This document shows positions 17,092 through 29,114 of a DNA stretch of 64,000 nt, piece after piece. Both the position numbers and the translations under genes were made by a program. The notes beneath the pieces were generated by a model, which worked only from the letters and a program-made list of their open reading frames with translations, was not told the DNA's origin and did no database searches. Within the stretch, counting starts at the first letter, position 1. Each line of letters starts with the position of its first letter. Source of the DNA: Dyella japonica A8 (lineage in GTDB: Bacteria; Pseudomonadota; Gammaproteobacteria; Xanthomonadales; Rhodanobacteraceae); assembly GCF_000725385.1 (NCBI RefSeq), contig NZ_CP008884.1, positions 1,054,001-1,118,000 on the forward strand, given 5' to 3'.

Positions 17092-20000
17092 ATGAACATT
17101 TCCGGCCCCTTCATCCGCCGCCCGATCGGCACTTCGCTGCTTGCCATGGGCGTCTTCGCGGTGGGCCTGATCTGCTATCTGCTGCTGGGCGTGGCCGCGC
17201 TGCCGAACATGCAGTTCCCGGTGATCTTCGTGCAGGCCCAGCAGGCCGGCGCCAGCGCGAGCACCATGGCCACCACCGTGGCCGCTCCGCTGGAACGCCA
17301 CCTGGGCCAGGTGCCGGGCATCGACACCATGCGTTCGTCCAGTTCGCTGGGCAGCACGCAGGTATTCCTGATGTTCGAGGCCGGGCGCAACCTGGATTCG
17401 GCCGCGCGCGACGTGCAGGCCGCCATCAACGCGGCACAGTCGGACCTGCCCAGCGGCCTCAATGCGCCGCCGAGCTACCAGAAGGCCAACCCGAACGACG
17501 ACCCGATCATCGCCTTCGCGCTGACCTCGGAAACGCAATCGGCGCGCGAGCTCTACGACGTGGCCGATTCGCTGCTCGCCCAGCACCTGCGTCAGCTCGA
17601 CGGCGTTTCCGAAGTGGACATCCTCGGCGCGGCGACGCCGGCCATCCGCGTCGACGTGAACCTGCGCCAGCTCAGCGCGCTGGGCCTGTCCCCCGACCAG
17701 CTGCGCAATGCGCTGACCGCGGCCAACGTCACCTCGCCGCAGGGCTTCCTGTCCGACGGCAAAACCACCATGGCGGTGACGGCAAACGACTCGCTGCATA
17801 CGGCAGACGACTTCGCCAGCCTGGTCATCGCCTCGCATGCGGGCGTGCCGGTGCGCCTGTCGGACGTGGCCAAGGTCTACGACGGCACGCAGGACGCCTA
17901 CCAACGCGCCTGGTTCCAGGGCAAGCCGGCCGTGCTGATGTACGTGTACCGGCAATCCAACGCCAACATCATCGGCACCGTGGACCGCGTGAAGGCCGCC
18001 GTGCCGCTGCTGCGCAACTACCTGCAGCCCGGCACCACGCTGACGCCTTATTTCGACGGCACGCCGACCATCCGCGCCTCGCTGCACGAAGTGCAGGCGA
18101 CGCTGCTGATCAGCTTGGTCATGGTCATGCTCACCATGGCGCTGTTCCTGCGCCGCCTCGCGCCTACCTTGATCGCCACCGCCGCCGTGCCGCTCTCGCT
18201 GGCTGGCGCGGCCATGGTGATGTACATCCTCGGCTTCACGCTCAACAACCTGACCTTGCTGGCGCTGGTGATCGCCATCGGCTTCGTGGTGGACGACGCC
18301 ATCGTGGTGATCGAAAACGTCGTGCGCCACATCGACCAGGGCATGACGCGCATGGAAGCGGCGCTGGCGGGTGCCCGGGAGATCGGTTTCACCATCGTGT
18401 CGATCACCGCGTCGCTGGTGGCGGTGTTCATCCCCTTGTTGTTCATGAGCGGCATCACCGGCCTGTTCTTCAAGGAATTCACCATCACGCTGGTGGCGGC
18501 CATCATCGTTTCGGCGGTGGTCTCGCTGACGCTTACCACCTCGCTGTGCGGCCAGTTCCTGAGCAGCCACGAGCAGGACAAGCCGACCACGCGCGTGGGC
18601 ATTGCGCTGGAGAACTTCCAGGCCGCCATGCTGGGCGTGTATTCGCGGTGTCTGAAGTTCTCGCTCAAGCACGCGCTGGCGTTCTCGCTGACGCCGCTGG
18701 TGCTGATCGTCATCACCATCTTCCTGTTCGGCCAGGTGAAGACCGGCCTGTTCCCGCCGCAGGACACGGGCTTGATCCGCGGTCGCGCGACGTCCGGCGC
18801 CACCGTATCGTTCCAGGATGCGGTGGCGCGCCAGCAGCGCCTGATCGACATGCTGCTGAAGGACCACGACGTGATACGCGTCGGCTCGCGCCTGGGCACC
18901 AGCCGCCAGGGTTCGTCGGGCACCTTCGACATCGAACTGAAGACGCACGCGCAGGGCCGCAAGGACGACACGTTTACCGTGCTAGCGCGGCTGGCTGCCA
19001 AGGCCGCGCGCTATCCCGACCTCAACGTGCGCCTGCGCCCGATCCAGGACCTGCCCAGCTTCGGCGGTGGCGGCGGTACCAGCCAGGGCGCGCAGTACCA
19101 GGTGTCGCTGCAGGGTGACAATCCGGACGAACTCACCACCTGGCTGCCCAAGCTGGTGGCCGAGCTGAAGAAGAACCCCAAGCTCAAGGACGTGGGCAGC
19201 GACGTCGATGACGCCGGCCTGCAGCAGAACATCGTGATCGACCGCGACAAGGCCGCGCGCCTCAACGTCGGCATCGGCACCATCGACGGCGCGCTGTACA
19301 ACGCCTTCGGCCAGCGCCAGATCAGCACCATCTATTCCGACCTCAACCAGTACAAGGTGGTGGTCAACGCCCTGCCCAACCAGACCGCCACGCCCGCGGC
19401 GATCGACCAGGTCTACGTGGCGAGCAGCAAAGGCAAGATGGTGCCGCTCACCGCCTTCGCACACCAGGAAGCTGGGCTGGCGCCCACGCAGATCTCGCAC
19501 GAAAACCAGTACACCGTGATGAGCATGAGCTTCAACCTCGCACCCGGCGTGAGCATGGGCGAGGCCTTGCAGATCATCCAGCAGACCGGTTCGCAGATGC
19601 GCCTGCCGGGCGACATCCGCATCAACATCGGCGGTGATTTCCGCCGCTTCCAGCAATCGCAGAGCGGCATGCTGTGGTTGTTGCTGGGTGCCGTGGTGGT
19701 GGTCTACATCGTGCTGGGCATGCTGTATGAAAGCCTGATTCATCCGGTGACCATTCTTTCCACCTTGCCGGCCGCCGGTGTCGGCGCGCTGATGGCCTTG
19801 TGGCTCACCGGTACGGAGCTGTCGGTGATCGCGCAGATCGCGTTGGTGCTGCTCATCGGCATCGTGAAGAAGAACGCGATCATGATGATCGACTTCGCCC
19901 TCGTGCAGCGGCGCGAACATGGCCTGGGTGCGGCCGAGGCCGCCTACGAGGCAAGCATGGTGCGCTTCCGTCCCATCATGATGACGACGATGGTGGCGAT

Positions 20001-20220
20001 CCTTGCCGCCGTGCCCATTGCCGTGGGCCTGGGCGAAGGATCGGACCTGCGGCGCCCGCTGGGTATCGCGCTGATCGGCGGCCTGCTCATCTCGCAGACC
20101 TTGACCCTGCTGAGCACGCCGGCGCTGTATGTGATCTTCTCCTGCCTGGCCGATCGTTTCGCCGCCTGGCGTGCCCGGTTCCGCCAGCCCCGGCGCCTGC
20201 CGGCCAGCGAGAACGCCTGA
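17092..20220 (+). CDS. mdtC: RND multidrug efflux inner-membrane subunit (MdtC-like)
   Basis: 1042 residues, AcrB/MdtC type. N-terminal FIRRPIGTSLLAMGVFAVGLICYLLLGVAALP, TM4 VVDDAIVVIENVVRHID, TM10 KKNAIMMIDFALVQRRE, and VRFRPIMMTTMVAILAAVPIA after it. Periplasmic docking and pore domains lie between. The C-terminus is short and basic. Together with the MdtA- and MdtB-like proteins it would form a heteromeric pump expelling amphipathic compounds such as novobiocin or bile salts (known for E. coli MdtABC). It is separated from the first pump by the LOG gene and an inverted repeat pair. It may therefore have its own promoter in 16760-17091. Confidence 0.92.
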   Translation: MNISGPFIRRPIGTSLLAMGVFAVGLICYLLLGVAALPNMQFPVIFVQAQQAGASASTMATTVAAPLERHLGQVPGIDTMRSSSSLGSTQVFLMFEAGRNLDSAARDVQAAINAAQSDLPSGLNAPPSYQKANPNDDPIIAFALTSETQSARELYDVADSLLAQHLRQLDGVSEVDILGAATPAIRVDVNLRQLSALGLSPDQLRNALTAANVTSPQGFLSDGKTTMAVTANDSLHTADDFASLVIASHAGVPVRLSDVAKVYDGTQDAYQRAWFQGKPAVLMYVYRQSNANIIGTVDRVKAAVPLLRNYLQPGTTLTPYFDGTPTIRASLHEVQATLLISLVMVMLTMALFLRRLAPTLIATAAVPLSLAGAAMVMYILGFTLNNLTLLALVIAIGFVVDDAIVVIENVVRHIDQGMTRMEAALAGAREIGFTIVSITASLVAVFIPLLFMSGITGLFFKEFTITLVAAIIVSAVVSLTLTTSLCGQFLSSHEQDKPTTRVGIALENFQAAMLGVYSRCLKFSLKHALAFSLTPLVLIVITIFLFGQVKTGLFPPQDTGLIRGRATSGATVSFQDAVARQQRLIDMLLKDHDVIRVGSRLGTSRQGSSGTFDIELKTHAQGRKDDTFTVLARLAAKAARYPDLNVRLRPIQDLPSFGGGGGTSQGAQYQVSLQGDNPDELTTWLPKLVAELKKNPKLKDVGSDVDDAGLQQNIVIDRDKAARLNVGIGTIDGALYNAFGQRQISTIYSDLNQYKVVVNALPNQTATPAAIDQVYVASSKGKMVPLTAFAHQEAGLAPTQISHENQYTVMSMSFNLAPGVSMGEALQIIQQTGSQMRLPGDIRINIGGDFRRFQQSQSGMLWLLLGAVVVVYIVLGMLYESLIHPVTILSTLPAAGVGALMALWLTGTELSVIAQIALVLLIGIVKKNAIMMIDFALVQRREHGLGAAEAAYEASMVRFRPIMMTTMVAILAAVPIAVGLGEGSDLRRPLGIALIGGLLISQTLTLLSTPALYVIFSCLADRFAAWRARFRQPRRLPASENA

Positions 20221-22761
<2,541 letters not shown>

Positions 22762-22782
22762 TCGTTGCTTCATCGCTGTAGG

Positions 22783-22812
22783 GAAAGAAGGCCGCGCAAG
22801 CGGCCTTCTTTC
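22783..22812 (+). terminator. Terminator after isocitrate dehydrogenase
   Basis: GAAAGAAGGCCGC-GCAA-GCGGCCTTCTTTC, a perfect 13-bp stem with a tetraloop; the T-rich end of the stem (TTCTTTCG) serves as the release tract. Confidence 0.85.
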
Positions 22813-22840
22813 GTTTGAGCGCCGGCTCGCCGGTTTGTTT

Positions 22841-22921
22841 GTGGGAGCGCACCCTGTGCGCGACAAGCCAACGAAGCGAAGATGCGGTACGCCGCCGTCG
22901 CGCACAGGGTGCGCTCCCACA
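22841..22921. repeat. REP-type palindromic pair (copy 7)
   Basis: GTGGGAGCGCACCCTGTGCG ... GCGCACAGGGTGCGCTCCCA between the idh terminator and chrA, ending 40 bp before the chrA start. Confidence 0.85.
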
Positions 22922-22960
22922 GAAAGGCGCCCGCAACGACCTTGCGTTAGGCTGCCCCGC

Positions 22961-24175
22961 ATGAGCGTTTCGCCATCCGACGACGCACCACCGACCGGCC
23001 ACGCCGGCGAGGTCTTCCTCGCCTTCCTCTCGCTCGGCCTGCGCTCCTTCGGCGGCCCTATTGCACACCTCGGCTACTTCCGCCGAACCTTCGTCGAACA
23101 ACGTCGCTGGCTGGACGACGCACGTTATTCGCAGCTGCTTGCCATCTGCCAGTTCCTGCCCGGGCCGGCGAGCAGCCAGCTCGGTTTTGCCATCGGCCTG
23201 CTGCGGGCCGGCTGGCGTGGCGCCATCGCTGCGTTCATTGGATTCACCTTGCCTTCCGCGCTACTCATGTTCGCCTTCGCGTGGTGGGCGCCGTATCTGC
23301 ATGGCGTATGGGGCCAGTCTCTGTTGCATGGACTCAAGCTGGTGGCGGTGGTGGTCGTCGCGCAGGCGGTCTACAGCATGTGGCGTTCACTCGCGCCGGA
23401 CTGGCCGCGGCGCGCACTGGCTGTCGCCGCTGCCGTCGTGTTGCTGTGGTGGCCCGGAAGCTGGGTGCAGCTGGCGGTCATCGTTGCGGCGGCGCTGCTT
23501 GCGCCATGGCTGTGCCGTCATGTCCGTGTAGCGGGTGATACCGCACCCAGGCCGGGCTATGGGGCGCGTACGGGCACGGTTCTTCTTGCCATCTATGCGT
23601 CGCTGTTGCTGCTGGCCTTTGCCATCGGCACGCATGGCGATCGGCTGATGCAGACCGGGGCGGTGTTTTATCGCACTGGCGCGCTGGTGTTCGGCGGTGG
23701 CCACGTCGTACTGCCATGGCTGAAGCAGGCGTTGGTCGAGCCGGGCCTCATCAACGAAAACACGTTTCTTGCAGGCTACGGTGCGGCACAGGCCATGCCC
23801 GGACCGATGTTTTCCCTGGCGGCCTATCTGGGCGAGCACATGGCGGGCCCCCATGGCGGCGCGGGTGCGTTGGTGGCGCTGGTCGGGATCTTCCTGCCGG
23901 GTTTCCTGTTGCTCAGCGGCGTGCTGCCGTTCTGGCAGCGCCTGTCCGGGCGTGCCGGTGCTGCGCGAGTCATGGCGGCGATCAACGCGGTGGTGGTCGG
24001 CTTGCTGGCGGCAGCGTTCTACAATCCGGTGTGGACCGGCACGGTGCGGGATGTTTCGGACATCCTCATCGCCGCGTGCGGGTTCGTGATGCTCGCCGTC
24101 GCGCGACAGCCCGCCTGGGCGGCGGTGCTGTGGTGCGTGGTGGCGAGCGGTGCAGGCACCTGGCTGGCTCACTGA
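22961..24175 (+). CDS. chrA: Chromate efflux transporter ChrA (two-domain, long-chain CHR)
   Basis: 404 residues from ATG 22961; the longer frame runs through REP sequence. Two homologous CHR halves are visible, each starting with a conserved block: FLSLGLRSFGGPIAHLGYFRR with AICQFLPGPASSQLG in the first, and FYRTGALVFGGGHVVLPWLKQ with GAAQAMPGPMFSLAAYLG in the second. About 10-12 hydrophobic helices. Family members export chromate from the cytoplasm by proton motive force; some move sulfate. No chrB regulator adjoins. It is followed at 74 bp by the TraB/GumN gene on the same strand. Confidence 0.93.
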   Translation: MSVSPSDDAPPTGHAGEVFLAFLSLGLRSFGGPIAHLGYFRRTFVEQRRWLDDARYSQLLAICQFLPGPASSQLGFAIGLLRAGWRGAIAAFIGFTLPSALLMFAFAWWAPYLHGVWGQSLLHGLKLVAVVVVAQAVYSMWRSLAPDWPRRALAVAAAVVLLWWPGSWVQLAVIVAAALLAPWLCRHVRVAGDTAPRPGYGARTGTVLLAIYASLLLLAFAIGTHGDRLMQTGAVFYRTGALVFGGGHVVLPWLKQALVEPGLINENTFLAGYGAAQAMPGPMFSLAAYLGEHMAGPHGGAGALVALVGIFLPGFLLLSGVLPFWQRLSGRAGAARVMAAINAVVVGLLAAAFYNPVWTGTVRDVSDILIAACGFVMLAVARQPAWAAVLWCVVASGAGTWLAH

Positions 24176-24249
24176 ATGGGTGGCACGGGGTCGTGGAACC
24201 GGACCCCGCCTCGGCGGTCTCAATACGCCTCAGCAAGGAACTTGAAGCG

Positions 24250-25329
24250 ATGACTGTGAAGGTAACCAACCGTCTGGCGCGTCCGTTGTCGTTGGTCCTT
24301 GCGACCGGCTTGCTGGCGACGGCCGGCCTGTCGCTTGCGCAGAACGCGCCGGCGCCGGCAAGCACCGCACCGGGCCAGGTGCAGAACCTGGAGGCGGTGT
24401 CGGTCAGCGGCGTGCAGCCGGGCCCGGGTCTTTGGCGGGTAAGCAAGGGCGACCATGTCATGTGGGTGCTCGGCACGCTGTCGCCGCTGCCCGATCGCAT
24501 CCAGTGGAAGACCGATGAAGTCGAGCAGACCATCGCCGATTCACAGGAAGTGCTGGGACCGCCTTCCGTCGCGCTCAAGGCCAAGGCAGGCTTCTTCGGC
24601 AAGCTGTTCCTGCTGCCTTCGCTGATCGGCGCACGCAAGAACCCCGACGGTCAGACCCTGCAGCAGATGGTGCCCGCGCCCGACTACGCGCGCTGGCTGG
24701 TGCTGAAGCAGCAATACATCGGCAGTGATCGCGGCATCGAAAGCTGGCGGCCGATCTTCGCTGCGGTGGAGTTGTACGACAAGGCGATCAAGCGCTACGG
24801 CCTTACCTCGTCCGGCGGCGTGAAGGACACGGTGCGCGAGCTGGCCAAGAAGCACAACGTCAACATCAACAGCGTGCGTTACACCATGGTGGTGGAGGAG
24901 CCGCGCAGCGCGGTGAAAACCTTCAAGTCCTCTCCCATGGACGACCGTGAGTGCTTTGGCCGCACGCTCGACACGGTGGAGCGCGACATGGGCCGCATCA
25001 CCGAACGCGCGAACGCCTGGGCCACCGGCGACATCGACCTGCTGCGCAGCCTGCCGATGAATGACCAGCGCGAAGCCTGCCTGTCCGCCGTGACCGAAGC
25101 TGGCTTCGCCAAGCAGCTGGGTTTCAGCGATGTGAAGCAGAAGTCCGAGGCGATGTGGATCACCGAAGCCGAAAGGGCGCTCAATGCCAACAAGCAGACT
25201 TTCGCCATGCTGCCGATGCAGGATGTGCTGTCGCCGAAGGGGTTGCTCGCTCGCTTGAAGGCGCAGGGATATCAGGTGGAGGCGCCGGATGGCAGTGATG
25301 CCGAGGGGCAGGCCACGACGCAACCGTGA
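24250..25329 (+). CDS. TraB/GumN family exported protein
   Basis: 359 residues. ATG 24250 begins a signal peptide (RPLSLVLATGLLATAGLSLAQ). The first family motif is seen as LWRVSKGDHVMWVLGTLSPLP, where most homologues have a GT.H signature; here the His is Ser (GTLS). The rest, with the ESWRPIFAAVELYDKAI segment and a long helical C-terminal half, fits TraB/GumN (Tiki-like fold). Animal Tiki proteins are metalloproteases acting on Wnt; the bacterial function is unknown. The loss of the motif His may mean it is not an active enzyme. Likely periplasmic. Placement beside chrA suggests no function. Confidence 0.75.
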   Translation: MTVKVTNRLARPLSLVLATGLLATAGLSLAQNAPAPASTAPGQVQNLEAVSVSGVQPGPGLWRVSKGDHVMWVLGTLSPLPDRIQWKTDEVEQTIADSQEVLGPPSVALKAKAGFFGKLFLLPSLIGARKNPDGQTLQQMVPAPDYARWLVLKQQYIGSDRGIESWRPIFAAVELYDKAIKRYGLTSSGGVKDTVRELAKKHNVNINSVRYTMVVEEPRSAVKTFKSSPMDDRECFGRTLDTVERDMGRITERANAWATGDIDLLRSLPMNDQREACLSAVTEAGFAKQLGFSDVKQKSEAMWITEAERALNANKQTFAMLPMQDVLSPKGLLARLKAQGYQVEAPDGSDAEGQATTQP

Positions 25330-25366
25330 TGGCGCGCCCGTGCCAGGGCGCGCCAAACGCGGGTGA

Positions 25367-26311
25367 TCAGGCGCTGGCCTTGTCCAGTGCCGCGATCTCT
25401 TCCTTGCTCAACCGCAACTCCACGCCCTTCAGCAGCTCGTCGAGCTGCGGCACGCTGGTGGCGCTGGCGATCGGCGCGGTGATGCTGGGCCGGGCGATCA
25501 GCCAGGCCAGCGCGACTTGTGCTGGCGTCGCGCCGTGGGCCGCGGCCACCTTATCCAGCGCGGCGAGCACGCCCAGGCCGTGCGGGTTGAGGTACTTCTG
25601 CACCGTGCCGCCACGCGCGGCGCTCTTGGCGAAGTCCGCCTCGCTGCGGTACTTGCCGCTGAGAAATCCGCTGGCGAGTGCGTAGTAGTTGATGACGCCC
25701 ACGTTCTCGGCGATGACCAGCGGCTCGAGTTCCTTCTCGTAGGCCTTGCGGTTGACCAGGTTGTATTCCGGCTGCAGTGTTTCGTAGCGGGGCAGGTGGT
25801 ACTCGGCCGATATCTTCAGTGCTTCGCCGAAACGATCGGCGCCATAGTTGGACGCACCGATCACGCGTACCTTGCCCTGCTCGATCAGCTTGCCGAACGC
25901 GCCGAGCGTTTCATGCAGCGGCACGGTCGCATCGTCTTCATGTGCTTGGTAAAGGTCGATGTAATCGGTCTGCAGGCGCTTGAGCGAACCGTCGACCGCC
26001 TGGTTGATGTTCATCGGCGACAGGCCCGGATGCTCCGCCCACTTCGCCACCTTGGTGGCGATCAGCACCTTGTCGCGCTTGCCGCTGCGCTTGAGCCATT
26101 TGCCGATGATGGTTTCCGATTCGCCACCGCGATTGCCCGGCACCCAGGCGGAGTAGACGTCGGCCGTGTCGATCAGGTTGAAGCCGGCATCAACGAACGC
26201 ATCGAGCAGGTCGAATGAGTGCTGCTCGTCCGCGCTCCAGCCAAAGACGTTGCCACCGAAGGCGAGCGGCGCGACGGAAAGGGAGGATCGACCCAGGGGA
26301 CGCAGTTGCAT
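25367..26311 (-). CDS. Aldo/keto reductase
   Basis: 314 residues from ATG 26311 (MQLRPLGRSSLSVAPLAFGGNVFGWSAD). TIM-barrel AKR with the catalytic tetrad positions visible: DTADVYSAW (Asp and Tyr), VLIATKVAKW (Lys) and DLYQAHEDD (His). NADPH-binding features IGASNYGADRF and a C-terminal SATSVPQLDELL loop are present. This is the YajO/Tas-like, K+-channel beta-subunit-type AKR branch. It reduces aldehydes or ketones in the cytoplasm; the physiological substrate is not predictable. Divergent from the GH3 glucosidase with a 114-bp shared promoter region that holds an inverted repeat. Confidence 0.9.
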   Translation of the reverse strand: MQLRPLGRSSLSVAPLAFGGNVFGWSADEQHSFDLLDAFVDAGFNLIDTADVYSAWVPGNRGGESETIIGKWLKRSGKRDKVLIATKVAKWAEHPGLSPMNINQAVDGSLKRLQTDYIDLYQAHEDDATVPLHETLGAFGKLIEQGKVRVIGASNYGADRFGEALKISAEYHLPRYETLQPEYNLVNRKAYEKELEPLVIAENVGVINYYALASGFLSGKYRSEADFAKSAARGGTVQKYLNPHGLGVLAALDKVAAAHGATPAQVALAWLIARPSITAPIASATSVPQLDELLKGVELRLSKEEIAALDKASA

Positions 26312-26346
26312 GGATGTACTCCGTGTTCGATGTGGTGGGTTGGTGC

Positions 26347-26370
26347 ATACTCGGGGACCCGAGCGAGTAT
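26347..26370. promoter_or_regulatory. Nested inverted repeat in the aldo/keto reductase - GH3 divergent promoter
   Basis: ATACTCG (26347-26353) and CGAGTAT (26364-26370) flank a 10-bp spacer, with a second nested stem CTCGGG/CCCGAG. It sits midway between the two divergent starts, the place expected for a shared operator. No regulator gene is adjacent. Confidence 0.45.
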
Positions 26371-26425
26371 ACGCGCCGCCCGTGTGAGGCCTGTGCGTAG
26401 TCGCGCCGACACTGGAGGAAGGCGG

Positions 26426-28657
26426 ATGAAGAGCAAGGCAGCAGCACTGCGATACGCGGTTTTGGCTGGCGCGGTTCTGGCGGGGCTGGCCGTGACGGGT
26501 TTGTGCACGGCTGCTGGCAGCGTCTCGGCGCAAGCACCCGCCCGGCCCTGGAACGACACCACGCTTTCGCCCGATGCGCGCGCCAAGCTCCTGCTGGCGC
26601 AGCTCACCCAGGACGAGAAGTTCCAGCTCATCCACAGCTACTACGCCGGCCCGGACCGACCGGCCGACAAGCCGTTCCCCAAGGGCGCCATCGCATCGGC
26701 GGGCTATGTCGCTCCCATCGAGCGTCTGGGTATTCCCGCCCTTGAAGAAAGCGATGCGGGCCTGGGCGTGGCCAGCTCCGACCGCATGCGCCCCGGCGAT
26801 CACGCGACACCGCTGCCGGCGGGGCCGGTAACGGCCGCCAGCTGGGATCCCAAGGTCGCCTATCGCGGTGGCGCCATGATCGGCAGCGAGGCGCACAGCA
26901 AGGGTTTCAACGTACTGCTCGCCGGTGGCATCAACCTGATGCGCGAGCCGCGCAACGGGCGCAACTTCGAGTACGCGGGAGAGGATCCATTGCTGGCCGG
27001 CACCATCGTGGGCGAGGCCATCAAGGGCATCCAGGATCAGCACGTCATCTCCACCATCAAGCACTTCGCTTTGAACGACCAGGAGACGGCGCGCAACACC
27101 ATCAACGTGCAGATCGGCGAGCAGGCGATGCGCGAGTCGGACTTGCTGGCGTTCGAGCTGGCCCTCGAGCGCGGCAAGCCTGGGTCGGTGATGTGCTCGT
27201 ATAACAAGGTCAACGGCGACTGGGCGTGCGAGAACGACTACCTGATGAATCAGGTGCTCAAGCGCGACTGGAAATACCCGGGCTTCGTGATGTCCGATTG
27301 GGGCGGCGCCCACAGCGCGGCCAAGGCGGTGAATGCGGGGCTCGACCAGGAATCGGCCGGCGAGGTGTTCGACAAGGAGCTCTACTTCGACGCGCCGTTG
27401 CGCGCGGCGCTGGCCAAGGGCGAGGTGAAGCAGGCGCGCATCGACGACATGGTGCAACGCATCCTGCGCAGCATGTTCGCGGCGGGCGTGTTCCAGTATC
27501 CCGCGGGCAAGGCGCCGGTCGATCCGCAGGCCAACCTGAAGGTGGCGCGCGAGACGCTGGAATCCGGCGCGGTGCTGTTGCGCAACGAGCACGACACGCT
27601 GCCGCTGGATCTGGGCAAGCTGCAATCCATCGCCGTGATCGGCGCGCATGCCGACAAGGGCGTGCTGGCCGGCGGCGGTTCGTCACTGGTGGCGGCCATG
27701 GGCGGCAACGCCGTACCGGGCTTGGCACCCACGACGTGGCCGGGTCCGGTGCTGTATCACCCGTACGCGCCGCTGAAGGCGCTGCGCGATGCGGCGCCCA
27801 AGGCCAACGTGCAATTCGCCGAAGGCAACGACGTGGCGGCGGCCGCTGCACTGGCGGCCAAGTCACAGGTGGCGGTGGTGTTCGTGCAGAAGTGGCAGAC
27901 CGAATCGCTGGACTCGCCTGACCTGTCGCTGCCCGACAACCAGGACGCGCTGGTCGCGGCCGTGGCCAAGGCCAATCCACGCACCGTCGTGGTGCTGGAG
28001 AACGGCGGCCCCGTGGCCATGCCGTGGCTCGATCAGGTCGGCGCGGTGCTGGAAACCTGGTACCCCGGTGGTGATGGCGGCAAGGGCATCGCGAACCTGC
28101 TTTCGGGCAAGGTGAACCCCTCCGGCCGACTGCCGCTGAGCTGGCCGGCCGACCTCGCGCAGTTGCCGCGCAAGGATCTCCCCGGCGCCGCGGGTGGTAC
28201 GCCGCCCGACAGCGTCGACTACGCCATCGAAGGCGCCAACGTGGGTTACCGCTGGTATCAGTCGAAGGGCATCAAGCCGCTCTTCCCGTTCGGCTACGGC
28301 CTGTCGTACACGCAGTTCCAGCACGGCGCGCTGAAGGTCGATGCACACGGTGCGCAGTTGCAGGCCACGGTGGAGGTGACCAACACCGGCTCGCGTGCCG
28401 GTGCGGACGTGGCGCAGGTATACGTGCGTGTGCCGGGCGCTGCGTCGGCACGCCTGGCGGGCTACGCCAAGGTGTTCCTCAAGCCCGGTGAACACCGCAC
28501 GCTGAGCATCCCGCTCGAACCCCGCCTGCTGGCCGACTTCGACGTCGCCAGGCATGGCTGGGTGATCAAGGGTGGGCAGTACAGCCTTGCCGAGGGGCGT
28601 TCGTCAGACGACCTGGCCGCCCCGGTCAACGTGCAGCTTCCCGCCACCGCGCTTTAA
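26426..28657 (+). CDS. Exported GH3 beta-glucosidase
   Basis: 743 residues. ATG 26426 follows GGAGGAAGGCG; the frame extends further upstream but without such a site. A signal peptide of about 35 residues (LAGAVLAGLAVTGLCTAAGSVSAQA) precedes the mature protein. GH3 N-terminal (beta/alpha)8 domain: IPALEESDAGLG, substrate-binding KHFALNDQETARN, and the nucleophile Asp in GFVMSDWGGAHS (near residue 292). Then an alpha/beta sandwich (VLLRNEHDTLPLDL) and a fibronectin-III-like C-terminal domain (VEVTNTGSRAGADVAQVYVRVP). It cleaves terminal beta-glucosyl residues in the periplasm or outside. Monocistronic and followed by an inverted dRS3-like pair. Confidence 0.94.
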   Translation: MKSKAAALRYAVLAGAVLAGLAVTGLCTAAGSVSAQAPARPWNDTTLSPDARAKLLLAQLTQDEKFQLIHSYYAGPDRPADKPFPKGAIASAGYVAPIERLGIPALEESDAGLGVASSDRMRPGDHATPLPAGPVTAASWDPKVAYRGGAMIGSEAHSKGFNVLLAGGINLMREPRNGRNFEYAGEDPLLAGTIVGEAIKGIQDQHVISTIKHFALNDQETARNTINVQIGEQAMRESDLLAFELALERGKPGSVMCSYNKVNGDWACENDYLMNQVLKRDWKYPGFVMSDWGGAHSAAKAVNAGLDQESAGEVFDKELYFDAPLRAALAKGEVKQARIDDMVQRILRSMFAAGVFQYPAGKAPVDPQANLKVARETLESGAVLLRNEHDTLPLDLGKLQSIAVIGAHADKGVLAGGGSSLVAAMGGNAVPGLAPTTWPGPVLYHPYAPLKALRDAAPKANVQFAEGNDVAAAAALAAKSQVAVVFVQKWQTESLDSPDLSLPDNQDALVAAVAKANPRTVVVLENGGPVAMPWLDQVGAVLETWYPGGDGGKGIANLLSGKVNPSGRLPLSWPADLAQLPRKDLPGAAGGTPPDSVDYAIEGANVGYRWYQSKGIKPLFPFGYGLSYTQFQHGALKVDAHGAQLQATVEVTNTGSRAGADVAQVYVRVPGAASARLAGYAKVFLKPGEHRTLSIPLEPRLLADFDVARHGWVIKGGQYSLAEGRSSDDLAAPVNVQLPATAL

Positions 28658-28691
28658 GAACCGGTTCAACATCTCGCGGAACACCCATTTC

Positions 28692-28779
28692 CCTCACCGT
28701 CATTCCCGCGAAAGCGGGAATCCAGTGTCTTTTCGCAGCCCATAAAGTCGCTGGATCCCCGCTTTCGCGGGGATGACGA
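28692..28779. repeat. Inverted pair of dRS3-like repeats
   Basis: Left unit CCGTCATTCCCGCGAAAGCG..., right unit ...GCTTTCGCGGGGATGACGAG inverted, 25 bp apart. Located between the convergent GH3 gene and the small minus-strand gene. Confidence 0.88.
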
Positions 28780-28872
28780 GCAAAAAGATGCCGCTTTATT
28801 GAAACGCCCAGAAGATTTTGAACAGGCTCCTAAGAGCATGGCGCCAGCTCATCGGGCCGGCGGCGCGGTTTG

Positions 28873-29064
28873 TCAGCCGCAGCCGCCATGGGCCAGCTTG
28901 GACGGAGCCAGGCTCTTGCGCACCGTCGCCAGCAGGGTGGGCTTGCGCTCGCGTTTGCCCGTGGGGCGGGACGTTGGTGCAGGGGTGTTGGCCAGTCGAC
29001 GGGCCAGTTCCGGGTCCGTGATGTGGCCATGCAGGAACAGCATGTTCGTGAACAGCGAGCTCAT
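28873..29064 (-). CDS. Small protein of unknown function divergent from LysR regulator
   Basis: 63 residues from ATG 29064, which has a very strong ribosome-binding site (GGAGG, 5 bases spacing); an ATG 21 bases upstream lacks one. The sequence begins MSSLFTNMLFLHGHITDPELARR and continues with a basic, Thr/Pro/Arg-rich middle (TSRPTGKRERKP) and a C-terminal cysteine (HGGCG). It is cytoplasmic as far as can be seen. No family recognised. The divergent arrangement with a LysR-type regulator, with two palindromes between, suggests it is a target of that regulator. Confidence 0.6.
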   Translation of the reverse strand: MSSLFTNMLFLHGHITDPELARRLANTPAPTSRPTGKRERKPTLLATVRKSLAPSKLAHGGCG

Positions 29065-29114
29065 GACATCCTCCCGTTGTGCCATCGTTTGAGCACTCGC
29101 TCAAGATAGATCTC

